Program-made: the position numbers and the translations under genes
Source of the DNA: Clostridiaceae bacterium
GTDB lineage: Bacteria; Bacillota; Clostridia; Lachnospirales; Lachnospiraceae
Reading direction: 5' to 3'
Assembly: GCA_910574345.1 (NCBI GenBank)
Contig: CAJSZV010000009.1
Location: 1-64,000 of the forward strand
Length of the DNA stretch: 64,000 bases
In this document: one piece after another, positions 43,817 through 52,640 of the stretch
Numbering within the stretch: position 1 is the first letter of the stretch
Layout: each line of letters opens with the position of its first letter
The notes under the pieces: model-generated
What the model saw: the letters and a program-made list of their open reading frames with translations, nothing else
Databases searched by the model: none
Told to the model about the DNA's origin: nothing

Positions 43817-44826
43817 CGGCTCTTCACCTTCCCTTCCTGAATATTATCCTTGTTATACAGGTGGCATTCAACGTAATGGGTATCGCTGCGGTAGGTACGG
43901 CCCGGTTTCTCGGTCTTGCAGATATCCATGGCATAATCGCAGCGCGGACAGAAGGCACAGCCCTTTGGCAGATTGCTGGGATCAGGCATTAAACCCTTGA
44001 TGGGCTTTAGCTCAGCCTGACGGTCTTCCAGGTTGGGAAGGGAGTTGAAAAGTCCTTCCGTATAAGGATGACGGGTATTTTTGAAGATATCCTCAAGGGT
44101 TCCATGCTCGATGACACGGCCGGCATAAATAACAGAAACTTTGTCGCAGATCTCCGCGACGATTCCCAGGTCATGGGTAATCATCAGCATGGATGTATTA
44201 TATTTCTCACGAAGACCTTTCATCATCTCCAGAACCTGTGCCTGAATGGTCACATCCAAAGCTGTAGTAGGCTCGTCGGCAATCAAAAGTTCCGGGTTGC
44301 AGGCAAGAGCCATGGCAATAACCACGCGCTGCTTCATACCACCGGAAAACTGATGGGGATACTCGCCGCCCCTGCTTCCGGGGATGCCTACCAGTTCCAG
44401 CATCTCTCTGGCCCGCTTTAAGGCCTCGGCCTGTCCGCCTTCCTCATGAAGTTTAATTACCTCGGCAATCTGCTGCTCAACGGTCATAACCGGGTCCAAT
44501 GAGGTCATGGGATCCTGGAAGATCATAGCCACAGTCTTACCGCGGATAGCCTGCATCTCCTTATCGCCCATGGAAAGAATATCCTTTCCGTCAAGCTTGA
44601 TGGAACCGGAGACGATAACGCCCGGCGGGTTTGGAATCAGACGCAGGAGAGAAAGGCCCGTAGTCGTCTTGCCGGCACCGGTTTCGCCTACCAGTCCCAG
44701 AGTCTTACCTCTTTCAATCTCCAGTTCCAGGCCGTTTAAAGCCTGAACAACGCCGTAATCCGTGCGGAACTCCACAACCAGATCCTTGATCTCGGCAGTT
44801 AAATCTTTTTTCGCATTTTCACTCAT
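43813..44826 (-). CDS. oppD: Oligopeptide/dipeptide ABC transporter ATPase (OppD/DppD)
   Basis: 337 residues. Walker [14 protein letters not shown] near residue 42, signature FSGGMKQRV near 165, Walker [14 protein letters not shown] near 185, and the OppD-type C-terminal Cys stretch ([14 protein letters not shown] near 298). Pairs with OppF to power import. Intact signature contrasts with the variant in OppF. Confidence 0.93.
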   Translation of the reverse strand: MSENAKKDLTAEIKDLVVEFRTDYGVVQALNGLELEIERGKTLGLVGETGAGKTTTGLSLLRLIPNPPGVIVSGSIKLDGKDILSMGDKEMQAIRGKTVAMIFQDPMTSLDPVMTVEQQIAEVIKLHEEGGQAEALKRAREMLELVGIPGSRGGEYPHQFSGGMKQRVVIAMALACNPELLIADEPTTALDVTIQAQVLEMMKGLREKYNTSMLMITHDLGIVAEICDKVSVIYAGRVIEHGTLEDIFKNTRHPYTEGLFNSLPNLEDRQAELKPIKGLMPDPSNLPKGCAFCPRCDYAMDICKTEKPGRTYRSDTHYVECHLYNKDNIQEGKVKSR

Positions 44827-44838
44827 CTCGGCACCTCC

Positions 44839-45732
44839 TTAACGCAGTCTGGGATCAAGGGCATCACGCAGACCGTCGCCCAACAGATTCAGGGAAAGGA
44901 TGGTGATCATGATCGCAAGTCCCGGGAACATACACATATAGCTGTAGTCACGTATATAGGAACGGGAACCGGAAAGCATGGCGCCCCATTCTGGTCTCGG
45001 AGCCGGGATACCAAGGCCGATAAAGGAAAGTCCGGCTATGGAAAGAATAACCGAAGCTACCTCCAGAGTAGTCTGAACAATAATCGGAGCCAGGCTGTTG
45101 GGAAGGACATCATGGAAAATAATGGTGGTGTCTTTGGCTCCTATGGCACGGGCCGCTTCCACGTATTCGGAATCACGGACCGTCATGACGGCGCCCCGGA
45201 CCACGCGGGCAAATTTAGGCGTGGCGGACACTGCCTGGGCAATGATCAGATTCATAATGGAATTGCCAAGGGACGCAACGATACAGATTGCCAAAAGCGT
45301 TCCTGGAATAGCCAGAAAAATATCCATAATACGCATAATAATCATGTCCACTTTACCGCCAAAATATCCTGCTGCAGAACCTAACACCAATCCTACAGCC
45401 AAGGCCACAATCACCGTGACGATACCGATAGAAAGGGAAGTTGAAGTGGCGTACAGGGTACGGATCAGAATGTCACGGCCCAGCTCATCCGTACCGAAAG
45501 GATGCTCCGCAGACGGAGGCTGAAGGGTGCTGGAATAATCGGTCTTGATTACCTGTGTCTCATAGTCAAAAATGATAGGAGAGAGGATACCGATCAGAAC
45601 TAAGAGGCTGACGATCACAAGTCCCAAAACAGCCGTTTTGTTGCGGCAGAGACGTTTCCAGACATCCACAAACTGGCTTTTTTTCTTGACAGAAATTTGT
45701 TCATTTTCTTTTACAGCAGAAACACTGTTCAT
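44839..45732 (-). CDS. oppC: Oligopeptide/dipeptide ABC transporter permease (OppC/DppC)
   Basis: 297 residues, six membrane segments with the N-terminal cytoplasmic extension (1-30) typical of OppC. GTDELGRDILIRTLYATSTS near residue 78 and the EAA loop EAARAIGAKDTTIIFHDVLPN near 195. AGGAGG precedes the ATG. Confidence 0.93.
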   Translation of the reverse strand: MNSVSAVKENEQISVKKKSQFVDVWKRLCRNKTAVLGLVIVSLLVLIGILSPIIFDYETQVIKTDYSSTLQPPSAEHPFGTDELGRDILIRTLYATSTSLSIGIVTVIVALAVGLVLGSAAGYFGGKVDMIIMRIMDIFLAIPGTLLAICIVASLGNSIMNLIIAQAVSATPKFARVVRGAVMTVRDSEYVEAARAIGAKDTTIIFHDVLPNSLAPIIVQTTLEVASVILSIAGLSFIGLGIPAPRPEWGAMLSGSRSYIRDYSYMCMFPGLAIMITILSLNLLGDGLRDALDPRLR

Positions 45733-45747
45733 ATTTTATCCTCCTTC

Positions 45748-46677
45748 CTATTTATACTGCGCTTTAATACGCGGATCAATAAAGCCGTAAATCAAATCCA
45801 CAAGCAGATTGATGAGTGCAAAGCCGATGGCAAAGATAATGATGCAGCCCATAACCGAAGGAATGTCGCGGCCCTGAATGGACTGAATCATATAACGCCC
45901 GATTCCCGGCCATGCAAAAACACTCTCCGTGAGAACGGAACCGCCAAGCATCTGGCCGATCTGCAAACCGATAACCGTAGTAGTCGGGATCAGAGCGTTG
46001 CGCAGAGCGTGGTCTGTAATGATCTCATGTTCCGGAAGTCCCTTGGCGCGTACGGTACGGATATAATCCTGACGAATGGTCTCAAGCATGGAACTTCGCG
46101 TCGTACGGGCGATGGCAGCCATGTGCATGAACCCTAATGCCACGGAAGGCAGCACCAGGCTCTTTATTCCCTGATCAGCACCGGCCACAGGGAACCATCC
46201 CAGTTTTACGGAGAAGAAAAGAATCAATAAAAGTCCCATCCAGAAGACAGGCATGGAAATACCCAATAGCGATATGAACATACTGACACCGTCAAACAGC
46301 GTATTTTGCTTGATGGCGGCAATAATGCCCAGAGGCAGAGCAAGGAGAATGGCAACTACCGTGGAGGTCAGCGCCAGCGTAATGGTATTGGGAAGACGGG
46401 CCCATACCTCCTCGCCTACGGGATCCCGGGTCTTGTAGGAAGTTCCCAGGTCTCCCTGAACCAGATCGAACATATACCGGCCATAGCGGACGATAAACGG
46501 ATCGTTGAGCCCCATCTCCTCCCGCAGTGCGGCAATGTCTTCAGGACGCGCCTGCTCGCCCAGAATGGTTTTGGCAGGATCGCCGGGAGCCAGGTCAAGG
46601 ATAAAAAATACCAGCAAGGTAACGCCAAGCAGAACAGGAATCAGCGCCACCAGACGTTTGATAATAAACTTGATCAT
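45748..46677 (-). CDS. oppB: Oligopeptide/dipeptide ABC transporter permease (OppB/DppB)
   Basis: 309 residues, six membrane segments. Starts with the OppB pattern IKRLVALIPVLLGVTLLVFF; EAA loop RTVRAKGLPEHEIITDHALRN near 192 and final YGFIDPRIK. AAAGGAGG precedes the ATG. Follows the binding-protein gene after a gap of 91 bases that includes a hairpin. Confidence 0.93.
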   Translation of the reverse strand: MIKFIIKRLVALIPVLLGVTLLVFFILDLAPGDPAKTILGEQARPEDIAALREEMGLNDPFIVRYGRYMFDLVQGDLGTSYKTRDPVGEEVWARLPNTITLALTSTVVAILLALPLGIIAAIKQNTLFDGVSMFISLLGISMPVFWMGLLLILFFSVKLGWFPVAGADQGIKSLVLPSVALGFMHMAAIARTTRSSMLETIRQDYIRTVRAKGLPEHEIITDHALRNALIPTTTVIGLQIGQMLGGSVLTESVFAWPGIGRYMIQSIQGRDIPSVMGCIIIFAIGFALINLLVDLIYGFIDPRIKAQYK

Positions 46678-46700
46678 GCTGTGTGATCCCCTCCTTTCTT

Positions 46701-46734
46701 AAGTTTAAAAAAGGAACCGGCCCCGCCAGGGGCC
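46701..46734 (-). terminator. Intercistronic hairpin after the binding-protein gene
   Basis: CGGCCCC-TGGC-GGGGCCG (46734-46717) then GTTCCTTTTTT on the minus strand. Probably a leaky terminator or 3' stabiliser that keeps binding protein in excess over permeases. Confidence 0.65.
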
Positions 46735-46768
46735 GATCCCTGTCTAAATGCAGGTTAAACCATATTGA

Positions 46769-48376
46769 TTAGTTTCCCCAGCTCATCCAGTCGTAGTACG
46801 TATTGCCGCCTGCATTCAGATTGAAGCCGGCCAGACCGGAATCGTAAGCGCGGACATTATTACGCATGTACAGCGGAACCTGAGGACACAGTTCGTTAAT
46901 GGCAAGGTTGAACTCTGTAACGATCTTCTCATTCTCAGCCTGATCAACGGTTGCCTGGATCTTCTCGATCAGAGCGTCAATCTCCGGCTCGTTGGTACGG
47001 GTCTTGTTGGAAGCGTTAATGGAATCGGAGTGATATACGCCCTGTGCATAAGCCAGCAGAGAGTTGGAGGTATATCCGCCGATAGCAGCGTCATAGTCTC
47101 CTGTTGCCGTCACATCAAGATATGTAGCAAGGTCCATGGACTCCAGAGTAATATCAATTCCAAGATTCTCCTTTAAGCAGCTCTGAATAACCTGGCCTAC
47201 ACGAAGCTTGGTATCATCGGAACAGATCAGGGCAAAACCGCAGTCAGCCGCATTCAGTCCGGACTCGGCAAAGTAAGCCTTAGCCTTCTCCACATCATAG
47301 GTGGGAGCGCCTTCGTTAGTCGTTCCTGGGAAGCAGTCCGGAACCATGGAATCAGCTACCGTACCTGCACCGTTTAAAGCCACCTGAATAATCGCGTTCT
47401 TGTCAATGGCGGCATCAATGGCACGACGGAAGTTCACATTGTCAAAAGGAGCCTTCTCATTGTTGATCATCATAAAGTTGTGAGAAGTGGAACCCTCGTT
47501 GAAAACAGCTACCTTGGAATTATCTGCCAGACGGGAAAGATCGTTGTTCTCCACCTCGACGATTAAGTCAGCCTCGCCTGCCTCAAGTGCCATGGTACGG
47601 GAAGAACCTTCGGGGATTACCTTCCAGATCACTTTCTTGATGGGAGGCTCGCCCTTGAAATAATCTGCAAATGCTTCAAACTCAAGGCTCTCGCCCTTGT
47701 TCCACGCAGTCAACTTGTATGGGCCTGTACCAATAGGCTCTTTGTTGAAATCATGACCGCTTTCGATCAGAGCGGCGGGAAGAATGGCGTTGCCGTGATG
47801 GCAAAGATCAATCAAAAGACCGGACTGAGGGCCGTCTGTGGTGATCTTTACTGTGTAGTCATCAACTACCTCAATGGTTCCGGTGGAAGTTCCGTACAGG
47901 GAAACATCGGGGGAAACCTTACAAAGCTCCAGAGAAGCCTTAACGTCTGCAGCCTTCATCTCCTCGCCGTTGTGGAACTTCACGCCCTGTTTCAGCTTGA
48001 ATACCCACTCGGTGTCGCTGGGGTTCTCGTAGCTCTCAACCAGATCCGGCTGTACAGCCATGTTCTCATCCATATAGAACAGACAGTTATGAGTCATTCT
48101 GTTCAGATAATCTCCGGCTACTGCGTTATGCAGGTTTGTGGTTACGCTTGGCGTCTCATTGGCTGTTACGATAATCAGAGTGTCCTTACCTGATGAGGAA
48201 GCTGCTCCTGAACCAGAAGCGTCTCCTGAGCCGCCCGCTGCCTGAGTAGTATCTGCTCCTCCCTGAGTCGTATCGGAACTACCCTGTTTGTTCCCTGAAC
48301 TGCAGCCGGTAAACAGACTGGCGGCAAGGGAAAGGACCATTGCAGTGGCAAAAACCCGCAGTGTTCTTTTTCTCAT
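46769..48376 (-). CDS. oppA: Oligopeptide/dipeptide ABC transporter solute-binding lipoprotein
   Basis: 535 residues, SBP family 5. Lipoprotein signal: hydrophobic core then LFTGC with Cys25, followed by a Ser/Gly/Thr-rich linker (26-70). WVFKLKQGVKFHNGEEMKA near 135, EPIGTGPYKL near 208 and RRAIDAAIDKNAII near 325 are typical. First gene of the importer operon; divergent from the esterase operon. Ligand not readable: peptides, modified peptides, or the product of the divergent operon. Confidence 0.92.
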   Translation of the reverse strand: MRKRTLRVFATAMVLSLAASLFTGCSSGNKQGSSDTTQGGADTTQAAGGSGDASGSGAASSSGKDTLIIVTANETPSVTTNLHNAVAGDYLNRMTHNCLFYMDENMAVQPDLVESYENPSDTEWVFKLKQGVKFHNGEEMKAADVKASLELCKVSPDVSLYGTSTGTIEVVDDYTVKITTDGPQSGLLIDLCHHGNAILPAALIESGHDFNKEPIGTGPYKLTAWNKGESLEFEAFADYFKGEPPIKKVIWKVIPEGSSRTMALEAGEADLIVEVENNDLSRLADNSKVAVFNEGSTSHNFMMINNEKAPFDNVNFRRAIDAAIDKNAIIQVALNGAGTVADSMVPDCFPGTTNEGAPTYDVEKAKAYFAESGLNAADCGFALICSDDTKLRVGQVIQSCLKENLGIDITLESMDLATYLDVTATGDYDAAIGGYTSNSLLAYAQGVYHSDSINASNKTRTNEPEIDALIEKIQATVDQAENEKIVTEFNLAINELCPQVPLYMRNNVRAYDSGLAGFNLNAGGNTYYDWMSWGN

Positions 48377-48448
48377 AATGCTCTCACCTCTTAATATTTA
48401 TTTGCACGGCCATAAGGCCGGATGCATCGAAAAGCAAACTATTTTAGT

Positions 48449-48477
48449 AATATAACATAATTTTAACGGTAAATCAA
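48449..48477 (-). promoter_or_regulatory. Promoter of the importer operon
   Basis: Minus strand TTGATT (48477-48472), 17-base spacer, TGT-TATATT (-10 at 48454-48449). GGTAA (48468-48472) and TTACC (48487-48491) form an inverted repeat over the -35, a possible operator. Confidence 0.6.
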
Positions 48478-48534
48478 TACAAAATGTTACCATTTTATTA
48501 CTTTAAACTTATGCACTAACAAATCATTCAAATC

Positions 48535-48563
48535 TTGATATTTGACTTTTCTTGTGCTATATT
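48535..48563 (+). promoter_or_regulatory. Promoter of the esterase/ATP-grasp operon
   Basis: TTGATA (48535-48540), 17-base spacer, TATATT (48558-48563), followed by GGGAGG before the ATG at 48602. Confidence 0.65.
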
Positions 48564-48601
48564 TAACGCAACAAACTAAACACACTGGATAGGGAGGAAG
48601 T

Positions 48602-49369
48602 ATGATAGAGAAGTGGGATATCACCATCCCGGAACTGACAGGCAGCGAAACACGGAAGGCCTACCTGTATCTTCCGGATTATTATGACGAGACACCTGAT
48701 GAACATTATCCTGTTCTTTATATGTTTGACGGACACAATGTATTTTTTGATTCAGACGCCACTTACGGCAAAAGCTGGGGCATGAAGGAATTCATGGAAG
48801 AAAACCGGGTTCCGCTGATCATCGCTGCAGTGGAATGCAATCACAGCCCCGACCACGGACGTCTGAAAGAATATTCCCCTTATACCTTTCGGGACCCCCA
48901 GTTCGGGCAGATTCCCGGATGGGGCAAGATCACCATGGAGTGGATGATTCATAAGTTTAAGCCGGAGATCGACAGTATGGTCCGCACGCGCCCTGACCGT
49001 GAGCACACATTTATTGCCGGCAGCTCCATGGGGGGACTTATGAGCCTGTACGCATTGCTCCAGTATAACCGGTATTTTTCCAAAGCCGCTGCCCTTTCCC
49101 CTTCTCTCTGGGTGGATCCGGACAGGCTTTCGCTTTTAATCCGCACTGCAAGGCTTCACCCTGACACCACTCTTTACATGGATTATGGGTCAAAAGAGCT
49201 TGCCAATCATTCCAATATGATCCACAGTTTCGGGAACCTTGTATCTCTTCTTATGGAGCGCCGGATATTTGTTAACTGCCGGATTGTTCCCGGCGGCGAA
49301 CACTGCGAAGCCAGCTGGGAACAGCAGATTCCGTTTTTTATGGAGACATTGTTCTATAAAGAGCATTAG
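48602..49369 (+). CDS. Esterase, alpha/beta hydrolase (esterase D/Fes-like)
   Basis: 255 residues, no signal peptide. PF00756-type fold: nucleophile S142 in GSSMGG, oxyanion stretch MFDGHNVFF near 41, candidate acid near DYGSKE (about 194) and catalytic H234 in GGEHCEASW. Related enzymes hydrolyse acylglutathione, siderophore esters or acyl sugars. First gene of a three-gene operon with a second esterase 15 bases on and an ATP-grasp ligase. Substrate unknown. Confidence 0.82.
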   Translation: MIEKWDITIPELTGSETRKAYLYLPDYYDETPDEHYPVLYMFDGHNVFFDSDATYGKSWGMKEFMEENRVPLIIAAVECNHSPDHGRLKEYSPYTFRDPQFGQIPGWGKITMEWMIHKFKPEIDSMVRTRPDREHTFIAGSSMGGLMSLYALLQYNRYFSKAAALSPSLWVDPDRLSLLIRTARLHPDTTLYMDYGSKELANHSNMIHSFGNLVSLLMERRIFVNCRIVPGGEHCEASWEQQIPFFMETLFYKEH

Positions 49370-49384
49370 AAGGAGGAAACCACA

Positions 49385-50137
49385 ATGGAAATGCAGTATT
49401 TTAAAAATTACAGCCCGGCCCTTGACCGGGATATGGAATGCAAGGTCTATGGACATGGGGGAAGGCCGGTGCTTTTTATTCCATGTCAGGACGGACGCTT
49501 TTTTGATTTCGAGAATTATAAGATGGCTGATGTATGGTCTCCCTGGATCGAATCGGGACGGGTTATGGTATTTGCAATCGACACCATAGATCAGGAAACC
49601 TGGTCCAACAAAAGCGGCGATCCCGGCTGGCGCATCTGGCGCCACGAGCAGTGGGTTCGCTATATTACCGACGAGATGGTTCCGTTTATACGGGCCGTAG
49701 TCAATGAACGCAACGGATGGAACGGATATCCGGGGATCATCACCTTCGGCTGCAGCCTGGGCGCGACCCATGCCGCCACCTTGTTCTTCCGCCGCCCGGA
49801 CCTTTTTGACGGCGTCCTGGCTCTCAGCGGAATCTACACCGCCGACTATGGATTTGACGGGTTTATGAATGAGCTGGTATACAATAACTCACCGGTTCAT
49901 TTTCTTCCCAACATGCCTTCTGACCATCCATATATTGATATGTACAATCAAAGGAAAGGCATTATCTGCGTGGGGCAGGGACCATGGGAAATTCCTGATT
50001 CCACCAGACAGCTTGACGGGATTCTTAAGAGCAAAGGCATCCAGCTGTGGGTAGATTACTGGGGGTATGACTGTGCCCACGACTGGCCCTGGTGGTACAA
50101 GCAGGTAACTTATTTTGTACCGTACCTCTTAGAGTAA
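49385..50137 (+). CDS. Esterase-family protein, second copy
   Basis: 250 residues. Nucleophile S124 in GCSLGATHA; GHGGRPVLFIPCQDGRFFDFENY near residues 23-45 and YDCAHDWPWWYKQ near the C-terminus supply the other active-site parts. The PF00756 type is clear but it is only distantly similar to the preceding esterase, so it is not a simple tandem duplication. AAGGAGG precedes the ATG. Together with the next gene it suggests coupled making and breaking of an ester or amide. Confidence 0.8.
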   Translation: MEMQYFKNYSPALDRDMECKVYGHGGRPVLFIPCQDGRFFDFENYKMADVWSPWIESGRVMVFAIDTIDQETWSNKSGDPGWRIWRHEQWVRYITDEMVPFIRAVVNERNGWNGYPGIITFGCSLGATHAATLFFRRPDLFDGVLALSGIYTADYGFDGFMNELVYNNSPVHFLPNMPSDHPYIDMYNQRKGIICVGQGPWEIPDSTRQLDGILKSKGIQLWVDYWGYDCAHDWPWWYKQVTYFVPYLLE

Positions 50138-50186
50138 TACTGCACCAATATATCAATCTCAAACAAAAGAAGGGAAGGGACATAGT

Positions 50187-51380
50187 ATGAAAAACTGTAT
50201 CTTTATCTCGCCGAATTTTCCCACAAATTATTGGCAGTTCTGCCATGAGCTGAAAAATAACGGCATGAATGTACTGGGGATCGGCGATCAGCCTTATGAC
50301 GAATTGACAGATGAGCTGAAAAACAGCTTAAACGAGTACTACAAAGTCACCAGCCTGGAAAATGAAGATGAAGTCTACCGGGCCGTCGCATTCTTTATTT
50401 TCAAGCATGGACGCATAGACTGGCTGGAATCCAACAACGAATATTGGCTGGAGCGAGACGCAAAGCTGAGGACGGATTTCCATATCACCAGCGGTTTTCA
50501 GGTGGAAGACATTCCGCGGATTAAATTTAAATCCCGGATGAAGGAATACTATATCAAGGCCAAAATTCCGGTTGCACGCCATCATCTGGTAGATACTCTT
50601 GAAGGCTGTCTTGCATTTATTAAAACAGTGGGCTATCCCGTCATAGCAAAACCTGACAACGGAGTGGGAGCGGCTCACACCTACAAGCTCTCTGACGACG
50701 AAGAGCTTAAGACTTTTCTGGAGCGGAAACTTCCCGATATTCCTTATATCATGGAAGAATTCATCGACGCTGAGGTGAACTCTTATGATGCTGTCATCGG
50801 CGCCGACGGCGAGCCTTTATTCGAGACCGGCAATGTGACTCCCAACTCCATTATGGATATTGTCAACAATGCCGACAACTCCATCTATTATATCGTAAAG
50901 GAACTGGCCCCGGATACCAGGGAAGCCGGACGGGCCGCTGTAAAAAGTTTCGGTGTTAAAAGCCGTTTCGTTCATTTTGAGTTCTTCCGTCTTCTGAAAG
51001 ACCATGAAGGCCTTGGCAAAAAAGGGCAGATTACCGCTCTGGAAGTCAATATGCGTCCCTGCGGCGGCTTCACTCCGGATATGATTAACTTTGCCCACAG
51101 CACCAATGTCTACAAAATCTGGGCCGATATGATTGCCTTTGGCCGCTCCACCGTACCCGTAGGCAAACATGCCTACTGCGCATTCGCAGGACTGCGGGAC
51201 GGGAAAAACTTTGTTATGAGTCATGAGGATATTATGGAAAAATACGGAAAGAACATGAGGATGGTGGGAAGAATTCCCGATGTGCTGTCAGGAGCCATGG
51301 GCAACCAGATGTATGTAGCGGTATTTGATACCAAGAGACAGCTGGATTCATTCTATAAAAATGTTTTAAAATGCAAATAG
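50187..51380 (+). CDS. ATP-grasp ligase
   Basis: 397 residues. N-terminal Rossmann-like domain (1-110), then ATP-grasp: RMKEYYIKAKIPVARH near 117, lysine K155 in VIAKPDNGVGAAHTY, adenine-binding YIMEEFIDAEV near 187, and metal ligands E286 and N288 in ALEVNMRPCGG. Forms a C-N bond between a carboxylate and an amine through an acyl phosphate. Carbamoyl-phosphate and biotin carboxylase-like domains are absent. No known pathway is adjacent; candidate products are a dipeptide or amino acid conjugate. Confidence 0.83.
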   Translation: MKNCIFISPNFPTNYWQFCHELKNNGMNVLGIGDQPYDELTDELKNSLNEYYKVTSLENEDEVYRAVAFFIFKHGRIDWLESNNEYWLERDAKLRTDFHITSGFQVEDIPRIKFKSRMKEYYIKAKIPVARHHLVDTLEGCLAFIKTVGYPVIAKPDNGVGAAHTYKLSDDEELKTFLERKLPDIPYIMEEFIDAEVNSYDAVIGADGEPLFETGNVTPNSIMDIVNNADNSIYYIVKELAPDTREAGRAAVKSFGVKSRFVHFEFFRLLKDHEGLGKKGQITALEVNMRPCGGFTPDMINFAHSTNVYKIWADMIAFGRSTVPVGKHAYCAFAGLRDGKNFVMSHEDIMEKYGKNMRMVGRIPDVLSGAMGNQMYVAVFDTKRQLDSFYKNVLKCK

Positions 51381-51430
51381 CCTGCGTTCATATTTTATTC
51401 AAAAAACATTCAAAAACCTTTTACACAATG

Positions 51431-51555
51431 AACATGATTTCTTCATGTTTCCTGCCTATACTATAACTATCAACAACAAAGGTTGATAAGCCAATGCAAG
51501 TGCTTATAAGATTTTTTTCATAATACTCGAGCTGATAAAGTTACTTTATCAGCTC
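51431..51555 (+). other. Hairpin-rich intergenic region
   Basis: AACATGA/TCATGTT (51431-51449), TATCAAC/GTTGATA (51468-51488), overlapping ATAAGC/GCTTAT followed by A-AG-T7 (about 51485-51518, a likely terminator), and a 12-bp stem GAGCTGATAAAG/CTTTATCAGCTC (51529-51555). Overlapping stems are mutually exclusive. No coding gene is seen in 51381-51631. Confidence 0.45.
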
Positions 51556-51581
51556 TCCTCCCTTTTATCCCTTAATAAAAG

Positions 51582-51627
51582 TAAGAGACCCATACCTTTC
51601 ACAGCCGGTATCGGTCTCTTATTTTTT
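51582..51627. terminator. Bidirectional terminator
   Basis: AAGAGACC..ATACC/GGTAT..GGTCTCTT stem (51583-51620) with ATTTTTT on the plus side and TTTTATT on the minus side; serves the convergent antiporter gene. Confidence 0.75.
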
Positions 51628-51631
51628 ATGT

Positions 51632-52567
51632 CTACCGCACAATGATATATACGGTATATACTGCATACAGCCCCAGCATACAGAGTCCTTCCCGCCTGGT
51701 AACCGCCATTTTTGTCTTTCCCAGATACCATACAAAACAGCTGGACAAGATCAGAAAAAGAGCGTCAAAAATCGACAAAACATCTACTTTCATCGGACTG
51801 ATAAAGGCTGACGCCGCCAGCACAAGGAGGATGTTAAACAGATTGGAGCCGATTACATTGCCCAGGGCCAGGCTGTCCTCACCCTTTTTGGATGCAACCA
51901 CAGAAGTCACAAGCTCCGGCAGGGAAGTTCCGAAGGCCACCACAGTCAGTCCGATCAAAGTCTGGCTCAGCCCAAAGGAAGCCGCAATAATCGTGGCGTT
52001 ATCTACTACCAGATCGCCTCCGTACACAATAGCCGTCAGGCCTCCGCCAATAAATATTACGCTTTTAACCGGATTCTGCGCCTTGATGTCCTCCCCGTCC
52101 AAAACGCCTCCAAGGGCACGGCTTGCCAGGGTATTCCGTATCATCTGGAACAGAAAATATCCAAAAACCGCCAGGAGAATGCATCCGTCCAAGCGGCTCA
52201 GGGTCCGGTCTGCCATAAACAAAGCAAGCATCATAACCGTCACAAAAATACCAAAGAGATAATCTCCATACAAAACCTTCTTGTCCACTGCCACCGGAGC
52301 CACTATGCTGCAGGCTCCTATGACCACCAAGAGGTTAAAAATGTTGGAACCAATCACATTGCCCACAGCAATGTCATTATTCTCCGCCACAGAGGCGGAC
52401 AAGCTCACTGCAAGTTCCGGGGCGCTGGTGCCAAAAGCAACGATGGTTAAACCAATGATAATCGTAGGCACCCGCAAAAGTTTTGCAATGGAAGAACTTC
52501 CCTCCACAAAAAAATCCGCTCCTTTGATCAGCAGGACAAATCCTGCAATCAGCCATATATATTCCAT
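51632..52567 (-). CDS. Calcium/sodium antiporter (CaCA family, YrbG-like)
   Basis: 311 residues, about ten membrane segments in two inverted repeats. Each has the alpha-repeat motif: GLTIVAFGTSAPELAVS near residue 38 with VGNVIGSNIFN, and GLTVVAFGTSLPELVTS near 200 with LGNVIGSNLFN. Exchanges Ca2+ for Na+ across the membrane. ATG at 52567 has GGAGAG 6 bases upstream; the in-frame TTG six codons earlier precedes that RBS. Confidence 0.93.
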   Translation of the reverse strand: MEYIWLIAGFVLLIKGADFFVEGSSSIAKLLRVPTIIIGLTIVAFGTSAPELAVSLSASVAENNDIAVGNVIGSNIFNLLVVIGACSIVAPVAVDKKVLYGDYLFGIFVTVMMLALFMADRTLSRLDGCILLAVFGYFLFQMIRNTLASRALGGVLDGEDIKAQNPVKSVIFIGGGLTAIVYGGDLVVDNATIIAASFGLSQTLIGLTVVAFGTSLPELVTSVVASKKGEDSLALGNVIGSNLFNILLVLAASAFISPMKVDVLSIFDALFLILSSCFVWYLGKTKMAVTRREGLCMLGLYAVYTVYIIVR

Positions 52568-52640
52568 GTTGTTCTCTCCCTTCAAGGGAAAGTATATTGC
52601 ATTGCCTTTTTTCTTGTCAAGGTACTTTGCAAAAAATCAC

